Positions 48,882 to 57,523 of a stretch of 64,000 bases of DNA are shown here, piece after piece. The stretch's first letter is position 1, and each line of letters opens with the position of its first letter. The position numbers were made by a program, and so were the translations under genes. Location of the stretch: contig NZ_CP088082.1 of assembly GCF_021049305.1 (NCBI RefSeq), forward strand, positions 62,001 through 126,000. The letters run 5' to 3'. The stretch is from Ideonella dechloratans. Lineage in GTDB: Bacteria > Pseudomonadota > Gammaproteobacteria > Burkholderiales > Burkholderiaceae_C. The notes below the pieces were generated by a model, which ran no database searches, was not told the origin of the DNA, and worked only from the letters and a program-made list of their open reading frames with translations.

Positions 48882-50204
48882 ATGCACCCGCTCACCCGCT
48901 CTGCCCTGGCCCTGGCGGCCGCCCTGGCCGTGGCCGGCCCCGCCGCCGCCCAGGCCGCCACCCCGCAGGAAGAGGCCCTGGCCCGCAAGGTTGACCAGCT
49001 GGCCGCCGAACTGGCCACGCTGAAGGCCCAGCTCGCCGAACTGGCCCAGGCCCGTGCCGGCACCGCCGCGGCGCCTGCCGCACCGGCCACTGCGGCAGCC
49101 CCGGCCGCGGCACCCGCGGTGGCGGCCACCTCCGAAGCCGCACCGGGCGAGCCCGCCACCGTGCTGGGCGGCTATGCCGAGCTGACCTACAACCGGCCCC
49201 AGCACGCGGGCCAGGACAGCACCGCCGACGTCGCGCGCTTCGTGCTGGCCTACCAGCACCGCTTCGACGAGAAGACCAAGGTGGTGACCGAGCTGGAGGT
49301 GGAACACGCCGTCAGCTCGGCCGACGACCCGGGCGAGGTGGAGGTGGAGCAGGCCTTCGTCGAGCACCAGTTCCTGCCCAACTGGGCCGCCCGCGGCGGC
49401 CTGTTCCTGATGCCCGTGGGCCTGCTCAACGAGAACCACGAGCCCAACGCCTACTACGGCGTCATGCGCAACTTCGTCGAGACCGCCATCATCCCCACCA
49501 CCTGGCGTGAAGGTGGCCTGCAACTGGCCGGCACGCTGGACGACGGCTGGACCGTGCAGGCCGGCGTCACCACCGGCTTCGACCTGAGCAAGTGGGACGC
49601 CACCGCCGAATCCGAAGGGCAGGAATCTCCGCTGGGCTCCATCCACCAGGAGCTGGCGCTGGCCAAGGCGCGCGACCTGTCCGTCTTCGGCGCCGTCAAC
49701 TGGCGCGGCATCCCCGGCCTGCAGCTGGGCGGCTCGGTCTTCACCGGCAACGCCAGCCAGGGCCAGACCACGCAGAACGTCAGCGGCCGCGTCACCCTGT
49801 GGGACCTGCACGCCCGCTGGACGCCCGGCGCCTGGGACCTGTCGGCCCTGTACAGCCGCGGCACCATCAGCAACACCGCGCGCCTGAACAGCACCCTGCT
49901 GGGCAGCGCCGTGCTCATCCCCGAGCGCTTTGACGGCTGGTACACCCAGGCCGCCTACCACCTGTGGCAATCGGGCAGCTACGCGCTGGCGCCCTTCGCG
50001 CGCTACGAGCAGTACAACACCGGCCGCAGCTACGCCGACCTGGGCGCGGGCGTGACGCCGACCGGTCTCAAGACCGAAAAGGTCTGGACCGTGGGTGCCA
50101 ACTTCCAGCTCACGCCGGGCGTGGTCGTCAAGGCCGACCTGCAGCGCTTCGACGAGAACAGCAACGCCAACCGGCTGGACCTGGGCCTGGGCTGGAGCTT
50201 CTGA
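48882..50204 (+). CDS. Outer-membrane porin with periplasmic coiled coil
   Basis: A 440-residue porin. Signal peptide 1-25. Residues about 29-55 are a heptad coiled coil (VDQLAAELATLKAQLAELAQ), then an Ala/Pro-rich linker to 88, and a beta barrel from about 93 ending LDLGLGWSF. The barrel resembles phosphate/polyphosphate-selective (OprO/P) porins. In this iron-regulated operon it may admit a complex or small ligand for the periplasmic redox proteins (inference). Its stop shares one base with the next start. Confidence 0.82.
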   Translation: MHPLTRSALALAAALAVAGPAAAQAATPQEEALARKVDQLAAELATLKAQLAELAQARAGTAAAPAAPATAAAPAAAPAVAATSEAAPGEPATVLGGYAELTYNRPQHAGQDSTADVARFVLAYQHRFDEKTKVVTELEVEHAVSSADDPGEVEVEQAFVEHQFLPNWAARGGLFLMPVGLLNENHEPNAYYGVMRNFVETAIIPTTWREGGLQLAGTLDDGWTVQAGVTTGFDLSKWDATAESEGQESPLGSIHQELALAKARDLSVFGAVNWRGIPGLQLGGSVFTGNASQGQTTQNVSGRVTLWDLHARWTPGAWDLSALYSRGTISNTARLNSTLLGSAVLIPERFDGWYTQAAYHLWQSGSYALAPFARYEQYNTGRSYADLGAGVTPTGLKTEKVWTVGANFQLTPGVVVKADLQRFDENSNANRLDLGLGWSF

Positions 50205-50749
50205 TGCGCTTCTGGGTCACAGCCGCCGCCATGGCCAGCGCATCTCCCGCCGCCTTCGCGGTGGATTACCTCAGCGCGGACCAGGCCGCGCAGCTCATCT
50301 TCCCCGAGGCCGACCACTGGGACAGCAGCACGCTGGCGCTGGACGCGGCCCAGCTGCAGGCCCTGGACGCCGCCGGTGCCAAGGGCCGCTCCGCCCGCTG
50401 GGAGCTGCGCACGGCCCGCAAGGCCGGCGCGCTGCTGGGCTGGGTGCTGCTGGACAACGTGGTCGGCAAGTACGAGCTCATCAGCTACGCCGTGGGCCTG
50501 GACCGCGAAGGCGCCATCCGCGGGGTGGAGATCCTGTCCTACCGCGAAAGCCATGGCAGCGAGATCCGCCTGCCGGCCTGGCGCAAGCAGTTCGTCGGCA
50601 AGAACGCCAGCGCCCCGTTGCGCGTGGGCAGCGACATCGCCAACATCAGCGGCGCCACCCTCAGCTGCAGCCACGTGACCGATGGCATCCGCCGCATCGT
50701 GCAGGCGGTGGACGTGGCCCGGCGCGCGCAACCCGCATGGGCGCGCTGA
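50204..50749 (+). CDS. Periplasmic FMN-binding-domain protein (ApbE substrate)
   Basis: A 181-residue exported protein. Signal peptide 1-19 and a single FMN_bind domain. The flavinylation motif is DIANISGATLS, putting covalent FMN on Thr152 (established for NqrC/RnfG-type domains). A Cys155 follows the motif. ApbE, the FMN transferase, is encoded immediately downstream, overlapping by 13 bases. The start TGATG shares one base with the porin stop. The protein is predicted to shuttle electrons in the periplasm. An electron acceptor such as ferric iron or the di-heme enzyme is inferred. Confidence 0.9.
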   Translation: MRFWVTAAAMASASPAAFAVDYLSADQAAQLIFPEADHWDSSTLALDAAQLQALDAAGAKGRSARWELRTARKAGALLGWVLLDNVVGKYELISYAVGLDREGAIRGVEILSYRESHGSEIRLPAWRKQFVGKNASAPLRVGSDIANISGATLSCSHVTDGIRRIVQAVDVARRAQPAWAR

Positions 50750-51546
50750 ACGCCTCAGCGGCCGGCGGCTGGGCCCGCCGCGCCCGGCCGCTGCTGGGCA
50801 CGCTGGTGGAGGTGGGCCTGCCCCTGGCTGCGCCCGCAGGGGGCGCCACGCACGAGGCCGCTTTCGCGGCGGTCTGGGCCTTGCTGCAGGACCTCCAGGC
50901 CCAGCTCTCCCTCTTCGACCCCGGCAGCGATCTGTCGCGCCTGCACGCCGCGCCGCCGGGCACCCGCCTGAGCGTGCGCCCCCACACCGCGCGCGTGCTG
51001 ACGGCCGCCTGCCACTGGGCCACCCTGAGCGACGGCGCCTTCGACCTGGCCCAGGGCAGCGGCCCCTGGCACTGGGACGGCACCTGGCTGTGGCGCGAGC
51101 ACGCCCGCACCCGCCTGGACGCCGGCGGCCTGGCCAAGGGCGACGCCATCGACCAGGCCGTGGCCCGGTTGCAGGCCCAGGGCTGGCCCGCCGGCTGGGT
51201 GAACGCGGGCGGAGACCTGCGCGTCTTCGGCCCGCTGCGCTTGCCGCTGGTGCTGCGGGACGAGGCCCAGGGCGGCACCCGCGCCTGGGGCTGGCTGGAA
51301 GACGGTGCCGCCGCCACCAGCCACTTCGGCCCCGGCGCACGCAGCCGACTGCACAGCCCCGCTGGCGCTGCGCCCATTCACACCCACCTGAGTGTGCTGG
51401 CCCCCACCGCCCTGGCGGCCGATGCGCTGACCAAGGTGCTGGCCCAGCAGCCTGAATTGCCGGCCGCCTGGCTGGCTGGCCTGGGCGCGCACGCCGTCTT
51501 CCATGACGCCACCGCCGCACAACCCCTGGCGGAGGCCGCGCCATGA
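50737..51546 (+). CDS. apbE: FAD:protein FMN transferase
   Basis: A 269-residue ApbE enzyme that moves FMN from FAD onto Thr of SGAT motifs in the periplasm. Features: RPLLGTLVEVGL near the start, SLFDPGSDLSRL, DAGGLAKGDAIDQA with the Gly-rich flavin-binding loop, and VNAGGDLRVFG. Family length is usually 300-350, so this is a short form without an obvious lipobox or signal peptide. Either the true start is upstream or export differs; the start chosen is the only ATG consistent with homology. It overlaps both neighbours. Confidence 0.9.
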   Translation: MGALNASAAGGWARRARPLLGTLVEVGLPLAAPAGGATHEAAFAAVWALLQDLQAQLSLFDPGSDLSRLHAAPPGTRLSVRPHTARVLTAACHWATLSDGAFDLAQGSGPWHWDGTWLWREHARTRLDAGGLAKGDAIDQAVARLQAQGWPAGWVNAGGDLRVFGPLRLPLVLRDEAQGGTRAWGWLEDGAAATSHFGPGARSRLHSPAGAAPIHTHLSVLAPTALAADALTKVLAQQPELPAAWLAGLGAHAVFHDATAAQPLAEAAP

Positions 51547-52010
51547 GCCCCGGCCACCGCCATGCCGGCATGGGCCGGGGCCTCAAGCGCATGGTCTGGC
51601 TGAGCACTGCGCTGCTGTGGGCCAGCGGCCTGGGCTGGTGCGCGCTGCACTACACCGTGGGCGCGGGCGGGGCTGAAGGCTTGCCGCACCCGGCCGAGCC
51701 CTGGCTGATGAAGCTGCACGGCCTGGCCCTGTTTCTCAACCTGATGGCCCTGGGCGCGGTGGTGGCCCAGCACCTGCCGCCGGGCTGGCGCATGGGCCAG
51801 CGCCCGGCCTGGCGCGGCCAGCGGCGCACCGGCCTGTGGCTGGGCAGCCTGTTCATCGCCCTGGTGGCCAGCGGCTACCTGCTTTACTACTTCGGTGGGG
51901 AGGACTGGCGGCCCACGCTGGACGGCGTGCACATTGCCGCCGGCGTGCTGCTGGCCGTGCCGCTGCTGTGGCACACCGGCCGCCGCCGCGCGGCCCGCGC
52001 CCAGGCCTGA
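51543..52010 (+). CDS. Small membrane protein with paired intramembrane His, possible haem b carrier
   Basis: A 155-residue protein with four hydrophobic segments (about 18-40, 55-80, 95-118, 124-145). His residues sit in or next to helices 2 and 4 (KLHGLALFLNLM, VAQHL, DGVHIAAGVLLAVPLLWH), the arrangement used by DUF4405/cytochrome b561-like proteins to hold haem. It overlaps apbE by 4 bases (ATGA). It probably passes electrons from the quinone pool to the flavinylated periplasmic protein (inference). Last gene of the operon. Confidence 0.7.
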   Translation: MSPGHRHAGMGRGLKRMVWLSTALLWASGLGWCALHYTVGAGGAEGLPHPAEPWLMKLHGLALFLNLMALGAVVAQHLPPGWRMGQRPAWRGQRRTGLWLGSLFIALVASGYLLYYFGGEDWRPTLDGVHIAAGVLLAVPLLWHTGRRRAARAQA

Positions 52011-52040
52011 GCGAGAAGCTTTTTCCTCGCGCCCGGCTCC

Positions 52041-52055
52041 GAAAATCATATTTTC
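52041..52055. promoter_or_regulatory. Palindrome upstream of the monooxygenase cassette
   Basis: GAAAATCATATTTTC is a perfect 6-bp inverted repeat with a 3-base centre, in an unusually AT-rich patch 146 bases upstream of the monooxygenase start. It may be an operator of the four-gene cassette. No regulator gene is adjacent. Confidence 0.45.
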
Positions 52056-52200
52056 CCTGCGGGGCGCTTCTCAACAGAATGACTCTCACAGCAACCCCGG
52101 CGGCCAGCGCGGGGCATGGGTGAGAGTGACGGCAGACCGCCAGGGCCTGCCGAGGGCCATGCCATGTCCAACGGCGCGCGAGCCGCCCCAAAGGAACGAC

Positions 52201-53505
52201 ATGTCCCTCGATTTGACGGAAACAGACACGCTGGTGGTCGGCGCCGGCCAGGCTGGCGTGGCCATGAGCGAGCACCTGGGCAAGCTCGGCATTCCCCACC
52301 TGGTGTTGGAACGCCACCGCATTGCCGAGCGCTGGCGTTCCGAGCGCTGGGATTCCCTGGTGGCCAACGGCCCGGCCTGGCACGACCGCTTCCCCGGCAT
52401 GGAATTCCCCGGCTACGGGCCGGACGACTTCGTCACCAAGGAAGACGTGGCCGACTACTTCGTGGCCTACGCCAAGATGATCAACGCCCCCATCCGCACC
52501 GGGGTGGAAGTCAAGCGCGTGGTGCGTCAGCAGGGGCAACCGGGCTTTCTGGTGGAAACCTCCGAAGGCAGCATCCGCGCCCAGCGCGTGGTGGCGGCCA
52601 CCGGCCCCTTCCAGCGTCCGCTGATCCCCGTCATCGCCCCGCAGGACGCGGGCCTGACCCAGATCCACTCGGCCCAGTACCACAACCCCGAGCAACTGCC
52701 CGAAGGCGCGGTGCTGGTGGTGGGCAGCGGCTCCTCCGGCGTGCAGATTGCCGACGAGCTGCAGCGCGCCGGCCGCCAGGTGTACCTTTCGGTGGGCGCG
52801 CACGACCGGCCGCCGCGTTCCTACCGCGGGCGGGATTTCGTCTGGTGGCTGGGCGTGCTGGGCGCCTGGGACGCCGCGGCCACCGAGCCGGGCAAGGAAC
52901 ACGTCACCATCGCGGTCAGCGGCGCGCGCGGCGGCCACACGGTGGACTTCCGGGCGCTGGGCCACCAGGGCATCACCCTGGTGGGCGTGACCCAGGGCTT
53001 TGAGAACGGCGTGGCCCGCTTTGCGCCCGACCTGGCCGACAACATCGCCCGCGGCGACGACAACCTGCGCCAGATGCTGGACGCGGCCGACGCCTACATC
53101 GCCCGCCACGGCCTGGACCTGCCCGAAGAGCCCGAGGCCCGCCGCCGCCTGGCCGACCCGGCCTGCGTGACGCACCCGCTGCTGAGCCTGGACCTGGCCC
53201 AGGCCGGCGTGCGCACCATCCTCTGGGCCACCGGCTTCACCGTGGACTACGGCTGGCTGCAGGTGGATGCGCTGGATGCGAACGGCAAGCCCCGCCACCA
53301 GCGCGGCGTGTCCAGCGAGCCCGGCGTGTACTTCCTGGGCCTGCCCTGGCTGTCGCGCCGCGGCTCCACCTTCATCTGGGGCGTGTGGCACGACGCCAAG
53401 TACATCGCCGACCACATCGCCATCCAGCGCAAGTACAGCGCCTACCGCGCCGCTTCTGAACAGGGGTCGGCCGTGAAAGCAACCGCCAAGGAGATCACCG
53501 CATGA
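52201..53505 (+). CDS. Flavin-containing monooxygenase-like NAD(P)/FAD oxidoreductase
   Basis: A 434-residue enzyme. FAD-binding GAGQAG 14-19, second dinucleotide motif GSGSSG 175-180 for NADPH, and ATGF near 345. The layout matches class B monooxygenases (CzcO-like) acting on N, S or Baeyer-Villiger substrates. AAAGGA sits before the ATG. Its stop overlaps the RidA-like gene by 4 bases, so it leads the four-gene cassette. Substrate unknown; neighbours that process imines and amides suggest a nitrogen compound. Confidence 0.88.
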   Translation: MSLDLTETDTLVVGAGQAGVAMSEHLGKLGIPHLVLERHRIAERWRSERWDSLVANGPAWHDRFPGMEFPGYGPDDFVTKEDVADYFVAYAKMINAPIRTGVEVKRVVRQQGQPGFLVETSEGSIRAQRVVAATGPFQRPLIPVIAPQDAGLTQIHSAQYHNPEQLPEGAVLVVGSGSSGVQIADELQRAGRQVYLSVGAHDRPPRSYRGRDFVWWLGVLGAWDAAATEPGKEHVTIAVSGARGGHTVDFRALGHQGITLVGVTQGFENGVARFAPDLADNIARGDDNLRQMLDAADAYIARHGLDLPEEPEARRRLADPACVTHPLLSLDLAQAGVRTILWATGFTVDYGWLQVDALDANGKPRHQRGVSSEPGVYFLGLPWLSRRGSTFIWGVWHDAKYIADHIAIQRKYSAYRAASEQGSAVKATAKEITA

Positions 53506-53945
53506 GCCAGCCGACCCACACCCACACCCGCATCCGGATGTTCAACACCAAGGACACCTACCCCAACCAGTCGCTGGACAACGACCTGTGCCAGGCCGTG
53601 CGCGCCGGCAACACCGTCTATGTGCGCGGCCAGGTTGGCACCGACTTTGAGGGTAACCTGGTGGGCCTGGGTGACCCGCGGGCCCAGGCCGAGCAGGCCA
53701 TGAAGAACCTGCAGCAGCTGCTGAAGGAAGCCGGCAGCGACCTGAGCCACATCGTCAAGACCACCACCTACCTGACCGATCCGCGCTTCCGGGAGCCGGT
53801 CTACCGCGAGGTGGGCAAGTGGTTGAAGGGCGTGTTCCCCATCTCCACCGGCCTGGTGGTGGCGGCCCTGGGCCAGCCCGAATGGCTGATGGAGATCGAC
53901 GTCATCGCCGTCATCCCGGACGGCTGGGTGCCGCCCCAAGCCTGA
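53502..53945 (+). CDS. RidA/YjgF-family protein without the usual catalytic Arg
   Basis: A 147-residue protein with the Rid fold: FNTKDTYPNQSLDNDLCQAV, VYVRGQVGTD, DPRAQAEQAMKNLQQLLKEAG and DLSHIVKTTTYLTD. RidA deaminates reactive enamines/imines using an Arg in a P-A-R-(S/T)-T-type loop. Here that loop reads FPISTGLVV, with no Arg. This indicates one of the non-archetypal Rid subfamilies, with a different activity or ligand. It overlaps the monooxygenase gene and is 28 bases from the DUF1028 gene. Confidence 0.88.
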   Translation: MSQPTHTHTRIRMFNTKDTYPNQSLDNDLCQAVRAGNTVYVRGQVGTDFEGNLVGLGDPRAQAEQAMKNLQQLLKEAGSDLSHIVKTTTYLTDPRFREPVYREVGKWLKGVFPISTGLVVAALGQPEWLMEIDVIAVIPDGWVPPQA

Positions 53946-53973
53946 TCCATCGCCAAGACCAGAGGACATCGCC

Positions 53974-54648
53974 ATGACCTTCTCCATCGTCGGGCGCTGT
54001 GCCCGCACCGGCCAGCTGGGCGTGGCCATCAGCTCTTCCAGCATCGCCGTGGGCGCGCGCTGCCCCTGGCTGGAGGCCGGGGTGGGGGCCGTCTCCACCC
54101 AGAACATCACCCTGCCGGCCCTGGGCCCGCAGGTGCTGGGCCGCCTGGCCGAGCAGACGCCGGCCGAAGCCGCCCTGGCCCAGGTAATGGCCGCCGAGCC
54201 CTGGCGCGAGCACCGGCAGGTGACCGTGGTGGATGCGCAGGGCCGCACCGCCCACTTCAGCGGCCGCGAGGCCCTGGGCCTGCACCACGCCGTGGCCGGC
54301 GCGCAATGCGTGGCCGCCGGCAACCTGCTGGCCAGCCCCGCCGTCATCGAGGCCATGGTGCCCGCGTTTGAAAGCACTCCCGGCCCGCTGGCCGACCGCC
54401 TGCTGGCCGCCATGCAGGCCGCCCTGGCCGCCGGGGGCGAGGCCGGCCCCGTGCATTCCGCCGCGCTGAAGGTGGTGGGCGAGGTGCCCTGGCCCATCAT
54501 CGACCTGCGGGTGGACTGGGCCGAGGCCGACCCCATCGGCCAGCTGGCCGGCCTGTGGCAGGCCTATCGCCCGCAGATGCAGGACTACCTCACCCGCGCC
54601 CTGGACCCCACCGCCGCCCCCAGCTACGGGGTGCCGGGCGATGAATGA
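53974..54648 (+). CDS. DUF1028-family (Ntn-hydrolase-like) protein
   Basis: A 224-residue protein. It opens MTFSIVGRCARTGQLGVAIS, the hallmark of DUF1028, and continues VGAVSTQNITLPALGPQVLG and AQCVAAGNLLAS. The family is predicted to have an Ntn-hydrolase fold with an N-terminal nucleophile, here presumably Thr2 after Met removal (inference). Biochemical role is not established. It overlaps the M20 deacylase gene by 8 bases and recurs with Rid proteins, so it may cleave an amide product of the monooxygenase pathway. Confidence 0.85.
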   Translation: MTFSIVGRCARTGQLGVAISSSSIAVGARCPWLEAGVGAVSTQNITLPALGPQVLGRLAEQTPAEAALAQVMAAEPWREHRQVTVVDAQGRTAHFSGREALGLHHAVAGAQCVAAGNLLASPAVIEAMVPAFESTPGPLADRLLAAMQAALAAGGEAGPVHSAALKVVGEVPWPIIDLRVDWAEADPIGQLAGLWQAYRPQMQDYLTRALDPTAAPSYGVPGDE

Positions 54649-55825
54649 GCCCCGCAGCATTGACCTGCTGGCGCAGCTGCTGAGCCAGCCCACCGTCAGC
54701 CGCAACCCCAACCTGGGGCTCATCCACTTCATCCGGGACTATCTGGCCGACTGGGGCGTGGCCAGCGAGCTGTTCCTCAACGCCGAAGGCAGCAAGGCCA
54801 GCCTGTACGCCACCCTGGGCCCCACCGACCGCGGCGGCGTGGCCCTGTCCGGCCACACCGACGTGGTGCCGGTGGACGGCCAGGCCTGGACGGTGGACCC
54901 CTTTGCCCTGACCGTGCAGGACGACCGCCTCTACGGCCGCGGCGCCGCCGACATGAAGGGCTTCATCGCCTGCGTGCTGGCGGCGGTGCCGCGCTTTCTG
55001 GCGCGGCCGCTGCACTGGCCGGTGCACCTGGCGTTCTCGTATGACGAAGAGGTGGGCTGCCTGGGCGTGCGCCCCATGCTGGCCGAGCTGGCCCAGCGCC
55101 CGCACAAGCCCCGCCTGTGCCTGATTGGCGAGCCCACCGAGATGAAGCCCGTGCTGGGCCACAAGGGCAAGCTGGCCATGCGCTGCCGCGTGCGCGGCGC
55201 GGCCTGCCACTCGGCCTATGCACCGCAGGGCGTGAACGCCATTGAATACGCCGCGCGGCTCATCCACCGCCTGGGCGACATCGGCCAGCAACTGGCCCGC
55301 CCCGAACACCACGACCCTCGCTTCGACCCGCCGCACTCCACCGTGCAGACCGGGCTGATCCAGGGCGGCCGGGCGCTGAACATCGTGCCGGCCGACTGCA
55401 GCTTCGACTTTGAAGTGCGGGCCCTGCCGGGCTTTGACGCCCAGCAGGTGGTGGACGAATTGCTGCAGCACGCGCTGCTGGACCTGCTGCCCCGCATGCA
55501 GGCCGTGCACCCCCAGGCCGACATCCAGTTCGAACCCCTGAGCGCCTACCCCGGCCTGGCCACCCCGGCCGACGGCGAAGCCGCCTACCTGCTCTCACGC
55601 ATCAGCGGCAGCTCGGCCTTTGGCACCGTGGCCTACGGCACCGAAGGCGGCCTGTTCCACCAGGCCGGCATCCCCACCGTGGTCTGCGGCCCCGGCAGCA
55701 TGGACCAGGGCCACAAGCCCGACGAGTATGTGACCGTGGCGCAGCTGCAGGCGTGTGATGCGATGTTGGGGAGGTTGGGGGAGGTGTTGGAGGGGGAGGG
55801 TGGGCTGGCGCCGGCTCGGGCATAG
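54641..55825 (+). CDS. argE: M20-family deacylase (ArgE-like)
   Basis: A 394-residue zinc peptidase-family enzyme. Metal ligands in SGHTDVVPVDG and RGAADMKGF, catalytic Glu in DEEVGC, GEPTEMKPV, and a dimerisation domain about 185-295. Overall closest to acetylornithine deacetylase, the basis of the symbol, but no arginine genes are near. In this cassette it may instead remove an acyl group from another N-acyl amino acid (inference). Last gene, followed by the convergent defence island. Confidence 0.88.
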   Translation: MNEPRSIDLLAQLLSQPTVSRNPNLGLIHFIRDYLADWGVASELFLNAEGSKASLYATLGPTDRGGVALSGHTDVVPVDGQAWTVDPFALTVQDDRLYGRGAADMKGFIACVLAAVPRFLARPLHWPVHLAFSYDEEVGCLGVRPMLAELAQRPHKPRLCLIGEPTEMKPVLGHKGKLAMRCRVRGAACHSAYAPQGVNAIEYAARLIHRLGDIGQQLARPEHHDPRFDPPHSTVQTGLIQGGRALNIVPADCSFDFEVRALPGFDAQQVVDELLQHALLDLLPRMQAVHPQADIQFEPLSAYPGLATPADGEAAYLLSRISGSSAFGTVAYGTEGGLFHQAGIPTVVCGPGSMDQGHKPDEYVTVAQLQACDAMLGRLGEVLEGEGGLAPARA

Positions 55826-55891
55826 ATCGCATTGAGCCATCGCTTGCAGAACGCTCTGCCAACGTGATGCGTTGAGCTGGTGAGCCGCTCG

Positions 55892-56806
55892 TCAGCCTCC
55901 TGGGGCCAAGAAGCGAATGGACCGCAGCGGCAACCGACGCCGTGCCCTGTCAGTCAGCTTGTCGTAGTGCTCGTCCCACAGGTCGAACAGCTTCTCCAGG
56001 CTGATCAAGGTGATGCGCCGCTTCTCCTGCGTGCGCGCCTCGGCTTCGGCGTCCTTGGTGAAGCCACCGGTGCAGACGAACAGGCCCACGTCGTCATCTC
56101 CCAGCACGGCCATGAAAGACCGCAGGCCCTCGACACTCACGGCCTGCTGCTGGCGCTTTACTTGCACCTTGATGCGCGGCGGGCGCGTGCCCAGCGCATC
56201 GGGCCAGGCCAGAATGTCCACGCCACCATCCTTGCCAGGCGGCGACACCCAGGTGACGTGGTACGACATGGCGCGCAACAAGTCGGCCACGAGGTCCTGA
56301 AAGTCGTAGGGGTTCATCGCACGCAGGTACTGCGATACCTCCGCCCAGGCCTGCTCTTCGGCCTCTTCGAAGGTGACACTCGCCGCCTTGGCGTTGTTGT
56401 CCACGTCGTCCACTGCGCTCGCAGCGGCGGCCACCTCCGCTGCACTGCCTTCGGCGTCAGGCTGTGCGGCCTTCCATTCGGCGTACAGCTTGCAGGCACG
56501 CTTGTAGAAGGCCTCGGGGTCGGGTAGCTCGGCATGGGCTGCCTGGCCCGCCTCGGTGATGGTCCAAATGCCCTTGTCCTTCACCAACCAGCCGGCCTTG
56601 ACGCAATCGACCGTGGCGAAGCGGACGATCTTCTCGAAGCGGCGGGAGCCGGATTCGTAGTTATCCGCCTCGTAGGGCGTCAAAGTGAAGCGGCTGGCCA
56701 GCACTTGCAGGGCGTCGCTGGCGCGCATGCCGTCGGGTGCCGCCATCAGGATGCGGAACAGCTCGCGTAGGAATTCGCCGGTGCGGCGACGGGTGATTTC
56801 GGCCAT
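55892..56806 (-). CDS. mrr: Mrr-type restriction endonuclease
   Basis: A 304-residue protein. N-terminal winged-helix Mrr_N (about 10-95), an acidic Ala-rich linker (115-145), and an Mrr_cat PD-(D/E)xK nuclease domain: MNPYDFQDLVADLLRAM, then GGVDILA with Asp197, and VQVKR with Gln215/Lys217. Type IV enzymes of this family cut modified DNA. A Gln stands where many relatives have Glu in the first helix (DFQDL). Last gene of the defence island, 45 bases after the DUF4276 gene. Confidence 0.9.
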   Translation of the reverse strand: MAEITRRRTGEFLRELFRILMAAPDGMRASDALQVLASRFTLTPYEADNYESGSRRFEKIVRFATVDCVKAGWLVKDKGIWTITEAGQAAHAELPDPEAFYKRACKLYAEWKAAQPDAEGSAAEVAAAASAVDDVDNNAKAASVTFEEAEEQAWAEVSQYLRAMNPYDFQDLVADLLRAMSYHVTWVSPPGKDGGVDILAWPDALGTRPPRIKVQVKRQQQAVSVEGLRSFMAVLGDDDVGLFVCTGGFTKDAEAEARTQEKRRITLISLEKLFDLWDEHYDKLTDRARRRLPLRSIRFLAPGG

Positions 56807-56851
56807 GTCAACACCCTCTCAGCGGTTGCAGGTTACCGATTCCAGAACTCG

Positions 56852-57523
56852 TCAAAGGATTCGGAGTTGAGCCAGCCACTTCGCGAAGTGCGGGCATTCA
56901 GACTCGATTCTTGCCAGCCCAATGCGTTCAGCGGCAATTGGGCCATGACGCAACTTGCGGTATGAAGGGTTGCGAAGAAGGGTCTCAAGCCGGGCAGAGG
57001 GTTTGGTCTCGTGGCCATTGTTGATTTCTTCCGGTGTAGGAGCAGCCATCCGGGCCTGTACCAAAGCCGGCGCTGCGGCAGCCCAACCTGCCTCCAAGCC
57101 GGCGAGAACAGAGACATCGCTGAACAAGAGCGCCTCGAATTCATGAGGCTGGACATGCGGTATGAACCGCGCCGGGTTGCACCCACAGTGCGCAACCACG
57201 TCTGCATGAAGTTGACTCTCCAGCGCCCGCAGTCTCTCGGCCAGGGTGGGCAGCGGCAAGGCCGCACCATAGCCCGGAAAATCAGGGGCCAGCTTGTAGA
57301 GATCGATCAAGGTCGTCACGGCCGCAACGCGGCCATTGGCCAATGCGTTGCGCAGTGCCGGGCGCAGGCGGTCATAGCGCATCGCGCCGCCCTTGTGCCC
57401 TGGTGAGGTCTCGACGGTAATGCCCTGCAGCAGAATGCCTGTCTCCACAAAGGCCGGAACCATCACGCGGGAAATGAACGCTTCTTCGGTCTGCCCTTCG
57501 CAGACGATGACGACCCGGCGCAT
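56852..57523 (-). CDS. DUF4276 (TOPRIM-like) protein, partner of the adjacent ATPase
   Basis: A 223-residue protein. Family features: VIVCEGQTEEAFI with Glu9 near the N-terminus, TTLIDLYKLAPDFPG with Asp74, and HEFEALLF 127-134. The Glu and Asp fit the metal-binding acidic residues of TOPRIM nucleases such as those in OLD and PARIS systems. The ATG at 57523 is chosen because it shares one base with the ATPase stop (TGATG), implying coupling. It is probably the effector nuclease of a two-gene ATPase/TOPRIM unit inside a type III restriction locus (inference). Confidence 0.85.
   Translation of the reverse strand: MRRVVIVCEGQTEEAFISRVMVPAFVETGILLQGITVETSPGHKGGAMRYDRLRPALRNALANGRVAAVTTLIDLYKLAPDFPGYGAALPLPTLAERLRALESQLHADVVAHCGCNPARFIPHVQPHEFEALLFSDVSVLAGLEAGWAAAAPALVQARMAAPTPEEINNGHETKPSARLETLLRNPSYRKLRHGPIAAERIGLARIESECPHFAKWLAQLRIL

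Noticed and set aside
55826..55891. Possible tRNA or attachment site at the defence-island boundary
   Set aside because: No tRNA-like cloverleaf, integrase gene or repeated sequence was seen at the left border; the right border lies outside the window.
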